Source: Agrobacterium vitis (GTDB taxonomy: Bacteria; Pseudomonadota; Alphaproteobacteria; Rhizobiales; Rhizobiaceae). From it: 64,000 bases of DNA. The stretch spans positions 186,001 to 250,000 of the forward strand of contig NZ_CP118261.1 in the NCBI RefSeq assembly GCF_013337045.2. Reading direction: 5' to 3'. This document shows, piece after piece, positions 47,020-56,608 of the stretch. The number at the start of each line of letters is the position of its first letter. The first letter of the stretch is position 1. A model generated the notes under the pieces. The model ran no database searches. It was not told the origin of the DNA and saw only the letters and a program-made list of their open reading frames with translations. Position numbers and translations under genes: made by a program.

Positions 47020-47137
47020 AAGATCCTCTACGAACTCTGGGCCGGTTCCACCGAAGATTTCAATGTGCTGCGTGATGGATGGTTCGAACGTCAGAACCAT
47101 CATCTGGCGATGGGCGGTATCGATCTTCGTGTCGATG
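47020..47137 (+). pseudogene. Fragment of a traA relaxase gene
   Basis: 118 bp encoding [20 protein letters not shown] and [20 protein letters not shown]. It corresponds to about 15584-15701 of the intact traA, with roughly nine in ten bases identical. The differences are mostly silent, so it comes from a diverged relative and not a recent copy. It is flanked by IS debris on both sides. Confidence 0.85.
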
Positions 47138-47407
47138 CCCCCTGCGATCGGTCTCGTAAGCCCCTAATTTATTAAGATGAAATGGAGATCGTATGGGATC
47201 ACGATCGACACCGACGTTGACGCCGCTCTCGTTGTAATTTTGCATTTAAAATCAGCTACTTACTGCATTTTCGAATGAGATCTACCTTTGGTGCTGTTTC
47301 AGGGGGTGAATCCGTGAACGTGCAACGGACGCATTGAACTGCCCCCCATTTCGACCGGACAGTCGGCATAAGCAGAAAGGCTCAAGCACAGGCTTGAGGA
47401 CAGGCTT

Positions 47408-47795
47408 ATGTCTAACGAGTATCGACACGTTGAATTGCTGACGGGTGATGTTCGCCGCAGGCGGTGGACAACCGAGCAGAAGCTGACAATCATTGAGCAG
47501 AGTTTCGAACCAGGCGAGACGGTATCGTCCACCGCTCGCCGCATGGCGTTGCGCCCAATCTGCTTTACCGGTGGCGCAGGCTGTTGAGCGAGGAGGTGCT
47601 GCAGCCGTGGATTCAGACGAGCCGGTTGTCGGCAATTCGGAAGTGAAGAAGCTGGAGGATCGCGTTCGCGAGCTGGAGCGCATGCTCGGCCGCAAGACGA
47701 TGGAGGTCGAAATCCTCCGCGAAGCCCTTTCCAAAGCGGACTCAAAAAAACGGATATCGCGGCCGATCTTGTTGCCGAAGGACGGTTCCCGATGA
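47408..47795 (+). pseudogene. IS3 orfA (HTH protein) with two frameshifts
   Basis: Begins MSNEYRHVELLTGDVRRRRW and continues TTEQKLTIIEQSFEPGETVS in frame. It then shifts at about 47541 (a C is missing before ATGGCG) into PNLLYRWRRLLSEE, and again at about 47600 (a G is missing) into the leucine-zipper region KKLEDRVRELERMLGRKTME and the end. Both losses are single bases, so orfA is broken although orfB is intact. Confidence 0.8.
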
Positions 47796-48619
47796 AGACC
47801 GTCGCCGACACGCTGGGCGTTTCCCGTTCCAACCTCGTCGAGCGGCTGAAAGGCAGATCGAAGCCGCGCGGCTCCTATCACAAGGCCGAGGATACAGAGC
47901 TTTTGCCCATCATCCGCAGGCTGGTAGATCAAAGGCCAACCTATGGCTATCGGCGGATCGCCGCGCTCCTCAATCGCGAGAGGCGAGCCGCCGATAAGCC
48001 TGTCGTCAACGCCAAGCGGGTTCATCGCATCATGGGCAACCACGCCATGCTGCTGGAGAAACATACGGCCGTTCGCAAAGGCCGCATCCATGATGGCAAG
48101 GTCATGGTCATGCGCTCGAACCTGCGCTGGTGCTCCGACGGTCTGGAGTTCACCTGCTGGAATGGCGAGGTCATCCGTCTCGCCTTCATCATCGACGCCT
48201 TCGACCGGGAGATCATCGCTTGGACGGCGGTCGCCAACGCGGGCATCTCCGGCTCTGACGTGCGCGACATGATGCTGGAGGCGGTCGAGAAGCGGTTCGC
48301 AGCAACGAGAGCCCCGCACGCAATCGAGCATCTCTCGGACAAGGGCTCGGCTTACACCGCGAGGGACACGAGGCTATTTGCCCAGGCGCTCAATCTGACG
48401 CCTTGCTTCACGCCGGTGGCCAGTCCGCAGTGGAACGGCATGTCGGAAGCCTTCGTCAAAACCCTGAAGCGGGACTATATCCGCATCGCAGCACTACCGG
48501 ACGCCGAAACAGCGCTCCGGCTCATCCACGGATGGATCGAGGACTATAACGAAATCCATCCCCATTCCGCGCTCAAGATGGATTCCCCTCGGCAGTTCAT
48601 CAGGGCTAAATCAACCTAG
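47792..48619 (+). CDS. IS3-family transposase orfB
   Basis: 275 residues, intact. HTH_21 start MKTVADTLGVSRSNLVER, PTYGYRRIAALLNRE near residue 49, then the rve integrase core with Asp in RWCSDGLEFTCW, Asp in LSDKGSAYTA and Glu in NGMSEAFVKTLKRDY. It overlaps the end of orfA; IS3 enzymes normally need an orfA-orfB fusion made by frameshifting, which is not possible here because orfA is damaged. Confidence 0.9.
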   Translation: MKTVADTLGVSRSNLVERLKGRSKPRGSYHKAEDTELLPIIRRLVDQRPTYGYRRIAALLNRERRAADKPVVNAKRVHRIMGNHAMLLEKHTAVRKGRIHDGKVMVMRSNLRWCSDGLEFTCWNGEVIRLAFIIDAFDREIIAWTAVANAGISGSDVRDMMLEAVEKRFAATRAPHAIEHLSDKGSAYTARDTRLFAQALNLTPCFTPVASPQWNGMSEAFVKTLKRDYIRIAALPDAETALRLIHGWIEDYNEIHPHSALKMDSPRQFIRAKST

Positions 48620-48872
48620 CCGACCTGTCCGGTGAAACGGGGTGCACTCCACGCATATTAATTTCAACGGACTGCAGGTGCTGCCGTTTGATCACCCCGA
48701 CCACTCTTCAAAATCAGAATTTGACAAAACAAAAGAGTAAACCTGAATATGAAAAATTAGAGGTATAAAATTATATGTACTTCTTAGGTTGTTTTTTACG
48801 ATTATAAATTGAAAATAACTTCCAATAAGAGCGATTCGATAGCGTGTGCAATTTTTTGATTTGGAGTGACGA

Positions 48873-49367
48873 ATGCCCAGAAGCAGCCTATTCTACGTGC
48901 TCAGTAGCTTACTGATTTTTGCGCCACAGTCAGTATTTGCACAGACAGCGACGTCTCCTTTCACCGTGCAGATGACGATAACTGCGGACTGTCAAATCAC
49001 TTCGGCTGGCAATCTGAGCTTTGGCAGCGCCGGGCTAATCAGCAGTAACCGTGATGCGACCAGCACCCTCACCGTGCAATGTACAAATGGCACCGCGTAT
49101 AATCTCGGGCTAAATGAAGGTGCAGGGACGGGAGCAACTGTAACAAGCCGACTGATGACGGGCCCAGCTTCAGCAACCATCGGTTATGCACTCTATAGAG
49201 ATACGGCCCGCAGCACGGTCTGGGGCAATACCGTGGGCACCAACACCGTCAGTGCAAGCGGCACCGGCTCAACCCAGACCTATACGGTATATGGGCGTGT
49301 GGCATCTCAAACAACACCCGCTGCGGGTGCTTACACGGATACGGTCACCGTCACAGTCACATATTAA
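48873..49367 (+). CDS. Csu-type pilus subunit (spore coat U domain)
   Basis: 164 residues. Signal peptide ending SVFAQ near residue 24, then a single SCPU domain: ITADCQITSAGNLSFGSAG, LTVQCTNGTAYNLGLNEG, IGYALYRDTARSTVWGNT, and the terminal strand AYTDTVTVTVTY. Cys pairs are conserved. It is the likely major pilin (CsuA/B-like) of an archaic chaperone-usher pilus. The 226-bp A/T-rich region upstream, after the IS3 element, should hold the promoter. Confidence 0.88.
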   Translation: MPRSSLFYVLSSLLIFAPQSVFAQTATSPFTVQMTITADCQITSAGNLSFGSAGLISSNRDATSTLTVQCTNGTAYNLGLNEGAGTGATVTSRLMTGPASATIGYALYRDTARSTVWGNTVGTNTVSASGTGSTQTYTVYGRVASQTTPAAGAYTDTVTVTVTY

Positions 49368-49381
49368 GGAAAGGATACGCT

Positions 49382-50092
49382 GTGCGTATTCGCATTTTTG
49401 TCACCCTATTGGCGACGGCTCTCGGATTCTGCAATGAAGGCATGGCCGCTTCTCTGCGCGTTACGCCCGTGATTATCGAACTTCCTGCTCCGATGGCCAC
49501 ATCAAGCCTCAGGCTCTGGAATGAAGCGAGCAAACCGATCAACGTTCAGGTGCGCATTTTTCGCTGGGTACAAAAAGATGGTACGGATGCCCTTCTGCCG
49601 GCTGAAGGTGTGGTCATCAGCCCTCCCATTGCAGCTTTGGCACCCAACGGGCAAAATCTTGTGCGCATCGTGCGTACCTCAAAGCAACCTGTTATCGGCG
49701 AAGAAAGCTATCGCCTCCTTGTCGATGAATTGCCGCCACCGAACCGGCAGGCGGCAACGGTCGCCATGGTGGTACGCCATTCAATTCCACTGTTTTTTCA
49801 TGGCCAACAAGCTACGCCAGCATCCGTAACCTGGTCTGTGAATACCGCACCGGGTGGTTATCGAATCACTGCAATCAACAAGGGACATAAACGCATGAAG
49901 GTCTTCAATCTGACCATGACGGGCGACGGTAAACAGATCGCCCGGCGGGACGGGTTGCTCGGCTATGTGCTTGGTGGCTCAACAGCAAGCTGGATCTTAC
50001 CTTCCTCTCAAGGGGCAAAGAGCAGCATCATGATTTATGGCGAGAGCGAGGCCGGGAAGTTCAATGCCAAGGCCGAATTCAAACCGGGGTAG
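49382..50092 (+). CDS. Periplasmic pilus chaperone (CsuC-like)
   Basis: 236 residues from the GTG at 49382. Signal peptide VTLLATALGFCNEGMAAS, then the PapD-like fold: SLRVTPVIIELPAPMATSSL, conserved Arg in QNLVRIVRTSKQP and YRLLVDELPPPN. The donor-strand region and Ig-like domains are complete. It stabilises subunits in the periplasm. It overlaps the usher gene by 29 nt if the usher starts at 50064. Confidence 0.9.
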   Translation: MRIRIFVTLLATALGFCNEGMAASLRVTPVIIELPAPMATSSLRLWNEASKPINVQVRIFRWVQKDGTDALLPAEGVVISPPIAALAPNGQNLVRIVRTSKQPVIGEESYRLLVDELPPPNRQAATVAMVVRHSIPLFFHGQQATPASVTWSVNTAPGGYRITAINKGHKRMKVFNLTMTGDGKQIARRDGLLGYVLGGSTASWILPSSQGAKSSIMIYGESEAGKFNAKAEFKPG

Positions 50093-52499
50093 CGTCCACC
50101 TAATCGTTATGATTGGCCTTCTGATCTATGCTGGCGGCAATAATCAGACTTTTGCGCTTGCACAACAGTCTTCGACAGACAACCAGGCTGGTCATGAAAC
50201 GGACTATGACCTTCAGCTGGAGGTCATCATGAACGGTACTCCAAGCGGTTGGATTGCCGCTTTTTACCAGAGGCCAGATGGAATGCTGGCGATTGATCCC
50301 GAGCAATTGCGCAATATCGGCCTTATACCTCAAAAAGAAGCTATTCTCGCGGACGGCAAAGTGGATATCGCCCGCCTTCGGGATGTTTCTTTTCAATATG
50401 ACAAAGAAGAACAGACTATCTCGTTTAGGGCCAAACAACACGCATTGGCCCCACGAAAGCTGGATGGCGGCGGGCGTAAGACCAAACAGAACAATGAGCG
50501 TAAACCTGAAAGTCATTTAGGCGCGCTGGTTAATTACACTCTCTATAGCTCTTATGACACGACAAAGTTCGGTTCGCCGTGGATATTCAACGGCATATCG
50601 GGATCATTTGAAAATCGTGTCTTTGGTCCGCTCGGAACACTCACATCCTCGCAACTCGTGACGTTCTCGCCGAATGATCAATATTCTACAACGCGCCTTG
50701 ACACGACATGGTCGTATTGGGATCCGGATAGAATTATCTCCTATCACATGGGCGACGTTATAACTGGTGGACTCTCATGGACGCGGCCAGTGCGATTGGG
50801 CGGCCTGCAAATCCAGCGAAACTTCAGTTTACGGCCAGATCTCGTTACCATGCCGCTACCGGAATTATCAGGCAGTGCAGCGGTCCCGTCGACGGTGGAT
50901 GTCTACATCAATAACACCAAACGGGTGAGCGAAAACATTCCAGCTGGTCCTTTTCAGATTTCTGACGTTCCAGTGGTGACGGGTGATGCGACTGCAAGGA
51001 TGGTTGTACGCGACGCGCTGGGTCGCGAGACCGTTACTGAGACGCCGCTTTATGCATCGGCTTCTCTCTTGGCCACCGGAATGATTGACTACTCCGTCGA
51101 GGTAGGGTTCGCCCGTCGCTCATATGGCACGGAATCATTTTCCTATGACGCACTTTTGGTCGGCTCCGGAACGCTGCGTTATGGTGTAACCGATCGTGTA
51201 ACGTTCGAAGGCCACGTCGAAGGGGGTGAGACATTCGTAAATGGTGGAATGGCCTTGGTGGCAGGCCTTGGACAGTACGGCGTTGGTACATTTGCAGGGG
51301 CGTGGAGTGGCCACCAACGCGGCGGCGGCTATCTTTCGTCTGCCAGCGTGGAGACCACGATATGGGGGGTAAACCTGCGCGCCAGCACCCAGCGAACCTT
51401 CGGCAATTATCAGGACATTGCTTCGATATCTTCTGAAAAAACCATAAAATACCAGGGTACGGCGGCTGCAAGCTCAGGGCCGGCAAAAGCTCTCGATCAA
51501 GTCACCGTATCTGTTCCGCTCGACTACCAGTCGACCAATCTCAATTTTACCTTCACCAATGTTGAAACGACAAAAAATGATCGGTCGCGGATCTTCAGTG
51601 TTAGCGCAAACAGGCCCGTCGGCGAAAAAGGAAATCTATTCGTCAATGTCTATGCAGATATTGAGGATAGTAAGTCCTTTGGCATATATGCCGGGTTAAG
51701 CTGGTCTTTTGGAAATAACACGACCGCCTCCACAGCCATGGTAAGCGATGCCGATGGCACTAGTGTCGTTTCGGAAATCTTCACACGAAAACAAAACAAA
51801 AACAGCACTATCGACTGGCGTTTTCGCGATTCCGAAGGACACCAAACCTCCCGGGCGGTGGCAGCCACCTATTCTGACGCCACAACAAGGAGCAGCGCTC
51901 GCATCGAACAGTCGGGTAATTCGCTTTCCGTCAATGGCGAAGCCGAAGGGGCGCTGGTTTTCATCGGTGGGGAGGCTTTTGCAACTCGCCAGATCGACGA
52001 TGCATTTGCCGTCATAGACACCGGCAATCCGGGAGTTGAAGTGGAATTCGAAAATCGACCGATTGGCAAGACGGGCCGTCGAGGAACGCTGCTAATTCCC
52101 GATCTGCGCGCCTATGAAGGCAATACCATTCGCATCAACCCTGAAAGCCTCCCGATCCACGCTTCCATTGGTAAAACATCTGAAAAGATCGTTCCACATA
52201 AACACAGCGGCGTCCGGGTGGATTTTGGTGTCAAAACAGACGTTCATTCGGTCGTGGTTATCTTGAAACGCAAGGATGGAAACTACGTCGAAGCTGGTTC
52301 AGTCGTTAGCCTGGAAGACGGCTCCGACAACTATATCGTGGGATATGACGGTCAGGCCTATCTGACGGATGTCAGTGGCCGCGCTCGCCTTGTTGTGTCT
52401 CAAACTGGATTTCCGTCCTGCCGAGTCGAGGTGGATTTTGGGCAACGAAGTGCAGGTCGCACTGAGTTTGGGTCCCTAGTATGTGAGGATATTCAATGA
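50064..52499 (+). CDS. Outer-membrane usher (CsuD/FimD-like)
   Basis: 811 residues from the ATG at 50064; 50109 is an alternative start giving a shorter signal peptide. After the hydrophobic leader (LIVMIGLLIYAG) comes the N-terminal chaperone-binding domain, then the 24-strand barrel (SSYDTTKFGSPWIFNGISG, LSWTRPVRLGGLQIQRNFS), the plug (PSTVDVYINNTKRV, AGPFQISDVPVVTG) and C-terminal domains (RGTLLIPDLRAYEGNTI). It secretes and assembles the pilus. Its stop overlaps the next start by 4 nt. Confidence 0.93.
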   Translation: MPRPNSNRGSVHLIVMIGLLIYAGGNNQTFALAQQSSTDNQAGHETDYDLQLEVIMNGTPSGWIAAFYQRPDGMLAIDPEQLRNIGLIPQKEAILADGKVDIARLRDVSFQYDKEEQTISFRAKQHALAPRKLDGGGRKTKQNNERKPESHLGALVNYTLYSSYDTTKFGSPWIFNGISGSFENRVFGPLGTLTSSQLVTFSPNDQYSTTRLDTTWSYWDPDRIISYHMGDVITGGLSWTRPVRLGGLQIQRNFSLRPDLVTMPLPELSGSAAVPSTVDVYINNTKRVSENIPAGPFQISDVPVVTGDATARMVVRDALGRETVTETPLYASASLLATGMIDYSVEVGFARRSYGTESFSYDALLVGSGTLRYGVTDRVTFEGHVEGGETFVNGGMALVAGLGQYGVGTFAGAWSGHQRGGGYLSSASVETTIWGVNLRASTQRTFGNYQDIASISSEKTIKYQGTAAASSGPAKALDQVTVSVPLDYQSTNLNFTFTNVETTKNDRSRIFSVSANRPVGEKGNLFVNVYADIEDSKSFGIYAGLSWSFGNNTTASTAMVSDADGTSVVSEIFTRKQNKNSTIDWRFRDSEGHQTSRAVAATYSDATTRSSARIEQSGNSLSVNGEAEGALVFIGGEAFATRQIDDAFAVIDTGNPGVEVEFENRPIGKTGRRGTLLIPDLRAYEGNTIRINPESLPIHASIGKTSEKIVPHKHSGVRVDFGVKTDVHSVVVILKRKDGNYVEAGSVVSLEDGSDNYIVGYDGQAYLTDVSGRARLVVSQTGFPSCRVEVDFGQRSAGRTEFGSLVCEDIQ

Positions 52500-53455
52500 T
52501 CAAGTCTCTTGCCCAGACCATTTCTTTTTTAGTCGGGATCATTGCGTTTGCCCTGCCAGCATTTAGCCAGACGTGCACGGCTTCAATTTCAAATCTGAAT
52601 TTCGGTACCGTAAATCTTTTGAGTGGTGGCGTTTATGACAGTACCGCGACCCTCAGCATGAGTTGTACAAACACTTTAAATCTGAGCCTCGCCGCAAGAG
52701 CCTGTGTCAGTTTAGGAGGTGGCAGTGGCGGTACTTCGGGGAGTGCTCGGACAATGGCGAGCGGGGCGCGGTTGCTGAACTATCAGCTTTATCAGGATTC
52801 TGCCCGCTCCGTTCCGTGGGGGGCAGCCTCCGCTTCTGGCTTGGGAACGACTTGGTCGCATGACTTTCTTTTGCTTCCTCTGACCACGTACACAACAAGC
52901 AGAACCATCTACGGAAGAATACTGGCCAATCAAAGCACGACACTGGCCGGAACATACATCTCGGCTTTTTCTGGCACCCAAGCCACACTGAATTGGACAG
53001 CCTATGATCTCACTGCACCAACCTGCAACACGATCACACAAAATCCGGTCCACCCCAGTTTCACTGTTCAAGCGCTTGTTGACAGGACCTGTAGTGTCAC
53101 GACCGAGAACATTAATTTCGGAGGCCGTGGGCTACTGAAAACCCAGGTTGATGCTGCCGGCAGACTTTTTGTCAGCTGTACATCAGGCTTACCGTTCACC
53201 GTGGGTTTGAATGGCGGTCTTACCAATGCTTTGCCAACACAGCGAAAGATGAGTTATAACGGGCAATCGATCACATATGGCCTTTATAGCGATACATCTC
53301 GACAAAGTCCTTGGGGCAATACGGCTGGCGCTATTTTGAGTGGAGTTGGAAACGGCCTGTCGCAGATTTTAAACGTCTATGGCCGTGTCCCGCCGCAAAC
53401 CACGCCCTCACCCGGGATCTATACCGATACTGTTGTGGTGACAGTGACGTTCTGA
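52496..53455 (+). CDS. Two-domain SCPU tip adhesin (CsuE-like)
   Basis: 319 residues with signal peptide (ISFLVGIIAFALPAFSQ) and two SCPU domains. Domain 1 is about 22-170 (CTASISNLNFGTVNLLSG... YQLYQDSARSVPWG). Domain 2 is about 185-319 (CSVTTENINFGGRGLLKTQ, YGLYSDTSRQSPWGNT, terminal YTDTVVVTVTF). The two-domain architecture matches the CsuE tip subunit that mediates surface attachment. Last gene of the operon. Confidence 0.9.
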   Translation: MIKSLAQTISFLVGIIAFALPAFSQTCTASISNLNFGTVNLLSGGVYDSTATLSMSCTNTLNLSLAARACVSLGGGSGGTSGSARTMASGARLLNYQLYQDSARSVPWGAASASGLGTTWSHDFLLLPLTTYTTSRTIYGRILANQSTTLAGTYISAFSGTQATLNWTAYDLTAPTCNTITQNPVHPSFTVQALVDRTCSVTTENINFGGRGLLKTQVDAAGRLFVSCTSGLPFTVGLNGGLTNALPTQRKMSYNGQSITYGLYSDTSRQSPWGNTAGAILSGVGNGLSQILNVYGRVPPQTTPSPGIYTDTVVVTVTF

Positions 53456-54056
53456 GTTGCTTCCACTGGGAGCTCACCCGTGGTGTGAAACCCTCGGGTT
53501 GAACCACGAGACGCGAAAAACTGATACGGCTTATCGGTGGGTCGTGAGGTGGTTCGGCGGCATCGAAAAAGCCGCAGAGCTAACTTTACACGGTCGAACA
53601 AAACATAAGGCGGCATTTCGGAAAAACGTTATCATGAGCCGTATGCAACTAGATTATTGTATGATGCGATATTTTTATAGTGAAAATATTTATTCTACAA
53701 TTTGAAGTTGTTTTTGGAGTTATATTGATGAGACAATCCAAAATATCTAAAATTTAATATAAAAAACAATTTTCGCGCCTGGGTAGAATAAAAAATCTCA
53801 TAATATTTCTTCAATATTGAAATATTATGCTTCATGAGGCGATGACTGTCATTATATTATTATGAATTTTTTAAGGCATATACGATACAAATGTAAATCG
53901 AGCGTCGAGTTGCAATCAAGGACGACAGGTCCACAAGATTGTGTTTATCCCGGCATGATGCTGGATTGTCGCCAATTTAATCATGTTTTGAGATAGCAAC
54001 GGCTCGCCTCTTGAAAGAATTCATCTCTTCAAGTTCGCGAATTAGGGAACTGGACG
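53456..54056. other. A/T-rich intergenic region between pilus operon and chemoreceptor
   Basis: A hairpin at 53479-53508 (CGTGGT...ACCACG with inner AACCC-TC-GGGTT) is a possible terminator for the pilus operon, although no T-run follows. The rest is strongly A/T-rich, suiting a promoter for the chemoreceptor. An 82-codon frame at 53457 shows no family features. Confidence 0.45.
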
Positions 54057-55868
54057 ATGAAAATTCTGGATAATATACGGATCGTAGCAAAAATTGGTCT
54101 GACCTTTGCAATCCTTCTTGCTGTCAGCCTTGTTGTAAATATTGTTAGCTGGCGTTCGCTCACAAATCAGGAGCAATCGTCGGGTTGGACCGTGCATACC
54201 TATCAAGTTTTGCAGAAAATGGATGCAATCGTCGCAGCCATGGTCAATCAGGAAACCGGTGTTCGCGCCTATCTTCTGTCGGAAGCCGATGAGAAATTTC
54301 TCGATCCACAGAAGGCTGGTTTGAAGGGCTATGCCGATGCTTATGCAGCTGTTCGCAGCCTGACATCCGACAATCAGGTCCAGCAGAAGCGTCTCGCTGA
54401 TCTTGATGCGATCGTTCAGGATTGGCAGACGAAAGTCGTTGCCAAGGAAATTTCCCTTGCGAAAGACCCGGCCACCCGGGATCAGGGCCGCCAGCTGGAA
54501 ATCTCCGGCGCGGGCAAGACCTATATGGATGGCATTCGCGCCAAGGCCAAGGAAATTGCCGACGAGGAAAACGCACTTCTGACCGTGCGCCAGAAAGTTG
54601 CCGCGGAAGCCGCCTATGATGCGCGCCGCAATATCCTGATCGGCAGCGGGTTGCTTGTCGTACTGATCGGTTTCTCGCTTCTGCTTCTCAACAAGGGCAT
54701 GATTGCGCCGCTGACCCGGATCACGGCGTCGATGCGAGCATTGGCGACCGGCGAAACGGCCATCGACATCCCCGGCATTGGCCGCCGCGACGAAGTCGGT
54801 CATATGGCTGATGCGGTTGAAGTGTTCCGCAAGAATGCCATTGCCAATCGCCAGCTGGAAGAGCAGGCCGCGGCCAATCGCCAGGAAACGGCGCAGACCC
54901 AGGCTGCCCATCAACAGCGCGCAGAACAGGAAGCGGCCAATCTACGATTTGCAACGCAGACCCTTGGCGAGGGCTTGAAGCGCCTGGCGCAGGGCGACGT
55001 ATCCTTCCAGCTCAACGATGCTTTTGCGGCTGAATATGAATCGCTGCGCCAGGATTTCAACGCCTCGCTTGAGCAGCTTGGAACGACACTCGGCTCCGTC
55101 CTCCAGACCGTTGAAGGCATGGAAAACGGCACCCGTGAAATTGCCGATGGCACCAATGATCTGTCCAAGCGGACCGAGCAGCAGGCCGCGGCCCTGGAAG
55201 AAACAGCGGCGGCCCTCGACCAGATCACCGTCAATGTGACCAATTCCTCGCAGCGCACGGAAGAAGCCCGCTCTGTGGCGATTACAGCCAACCAGAACGC
55301 CGTGCGGTCGTCGGAAGTCGTCAATCAGGCCGAAAACGCCATGAAGCGGATCGAGGAAAGCTCGCAGCAGATTTCCAACATCATCGGCGTGATCGATGAA
55401 ATCGCCTTCCAGACCAATCTTCTGGCACTGAATGCCGGTGTCGAAGCAGCGCGCGCCGGTGAAGCCGGTAAGGGCTTTGCGGTGGTTGCCCAGGAAGTGC
55501 GTGAATTGGCGCAACGGTCTGCCCAGGCTGCCAAGGAAATCAAGGGTCTGATCCAGAACTCCTCTTCGGAAGTCGATAGCGGCGTTAAGCTGGTGCGGGA
55601 AACCGGTGTTGCCCTGAAATCGATCGGCGATCATGTGGTCCAGATCAACCAGCTGATGGAAGCAATCGCTACATCGGCACGGGAACAGTCCACCGGTCTT
55701 GCCGAAGTCAATTCGGCGGTCAACCAGATGGACCAGACGACGCAGCAAAATGCCGCCATGGTCGAGCAATCGACCGCTGCCGCTGCCGCTCTTGCCTCCA
55801 AGATCGGCAAGGCCTTCGGTGGAGGTGCATCGTCCGCCGCCGTGAAACAGGAATGGGCGGAATTCTGA
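54057..55868 (+). CDS. Methyl-accepting chemotaxis protein with CHASE3 sensor
   Basis: 603 residues. TM1 at about 12-30, a periplasmic CHASE3 domain (about 35-185, VNQETGVRAYLLSEADEKFLD), TM2 at about 200-218 (LIGSGLLVVLIGFSLLLL), HAMP to about 270, then a signalling coiled coil with the hairpin tip IDEIAFQTNLLALNAGVEAARAGEAGKGF (in part) near residue 445. The chain ends -EWAEF, the type of C-terminal pentapeptide that recruits CheR/CheB. A strong terminator follows at 55906. Confidence 0.95.
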   Translation: MKILDNIRIVAKIGLTFAILLAVSLVVNIVSWRSLTNQEQSSGWTVHTYQVLQKMDAIVAAMVNQETGVRAYLLSEADEKFLDPQKAGLKGYADAYAAVRSLTSDNQVQQKRLADLDAIVQDWQTKVVAKEISLAKDPATRDQGRQLEISGAGKTYMDGIRAKAKEIADEENALLTVRQKVAAEAAYDARRNILIGSGLLVVLIGFSLLLLNKGMIAPLTRITASMRALATGETAIDIPGIGRRDEVGHMADAVEVFRKNAIANRQLEEQAAANRQETAQTQAAHQQRAEQEAANLRFATQTLGEGLKRLAQGDVSFQLNDAFAAEYESLRQDFNASLEQLGTTLGSVLQTVEGMENGTREIADGTNDLSKRTEQQAAALEETAAALDQITVNVTNSSQRTEEARSVAITANQNAVRSSEVVNQAENAMKRIEESSQQISNIIGVIDEIAFQTNLLALNAGVEAARAGEAGKGFAVVAQEVRELAQRSAQAAKEIKGLIQNSSSEVDSGVKLVRETGVALKSIGDHVVQINQLMEAIATSAREQSTGLAEVNSAVNQMDQTTQQNAAMVEQSTAAAAALASKIGKAFGGGASSAAVKQEWAEF

Positions 55869-55905
55869 TCGAACTGTCCACCATCATCGGTGGGTGTACG
55901 TCAAC

Positions 55906-55939
55906 AAAACCCCGCTTGCTTCATAGCCAGCGGGGTTTT
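55906..55939 (+). terminator. Intrinsic terminator of the chemoreceptor gene
   Basis: Perfect arms AAAACCCCGC and GCGGGGTTTT, 14-nt loop. The stem closes with the T-run on both strands, so it could stop transcription from either side. Confidence 0.85.
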
Positions 55940-56074
55940 GGTATGTCCACCTTTGAACCAACCTCGAAGGTTGGCCCTATTCGATCTCCATTTAATTTGA
56001 GCAAATCAATATTTTAAGCGACTGATTATAGGGATCAACCTAATGGTTCGACTCATATTTGGTGACGGTTTCTT

Positions 56075-56597
56075 TTATATTGCGCTGATCAATCGTGTCC
56101 GAAGAAGATCCGGTTTAGCACGCCCATACATTTGTCTTTTAATGAGCTTCAACCTGTTGATGTGTCCTTCGATATGGCCATTCGAGCAGGGTTCTGTGAT
56201 TGCTGCAGACACTGCTGCCTTGTCTTTTCCGAGCCCGTTGGCAAAGGGAGCGAACAAGTTTTTTAGTACGTCGGCTAACCATGGGTCGAATTCTGTCCTG
56301 GCCTTCCTTCGGATCATTGCCCGGAAACAATCAATCAGATTGCGGGCTTCGACCAAGGCAGGAACACCAACTTCTATGGCCGCGATGGTAATTGTGTCGG
56401 CTTTGCTCAGTTGATCGCGAGCAGTTGTCATCAATCAGCGGTCGTTCTGGCGGGCGGCACTTTTTGAAGTTGCTGATCGTAGCCCGCTCGGCTCTCCGTC
56501 GCCTTGCCGCCCACTCTCCAACTACTCGAAAACAACCAAGAAAGCCTCTGCATTTGAATTGCCGCCAGAGTTCAGTACCGTTATGCTGCCCAGACAT
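56075..56597 (-). pseudogene. ISL3-family transposase, C-terminal remnant with frameshift
   Basis: The 5' piece (56597 to about 56430) has ELWRQFKCRGFLGCFRVVGEWAARRRRAERA (in part). The frame then shifts and continues EVGVPALVEARNLIDCFRAM and the ISL3 C-terminal hallmark GHINRLKLIKRQMYGRAKPDLL. Only about the last third of a normal transposase remains. Confidence 0.82.
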
Positions 56598-56608
56598 CTA
56601 AAGTTGAT

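Larger units (their letters stand above)
47340..48646 (+). mobile_element. IS3-family element
   Basis: Terminal inverted repeats: left TGCCCCCCATTTCGACCGGA..., right (complement) TGCACCCCGTTTCACCGGAC.... About 1.3 kb, with orfA and orfB inside. The usual short target duplication is not visible. Confidence 0.82.
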
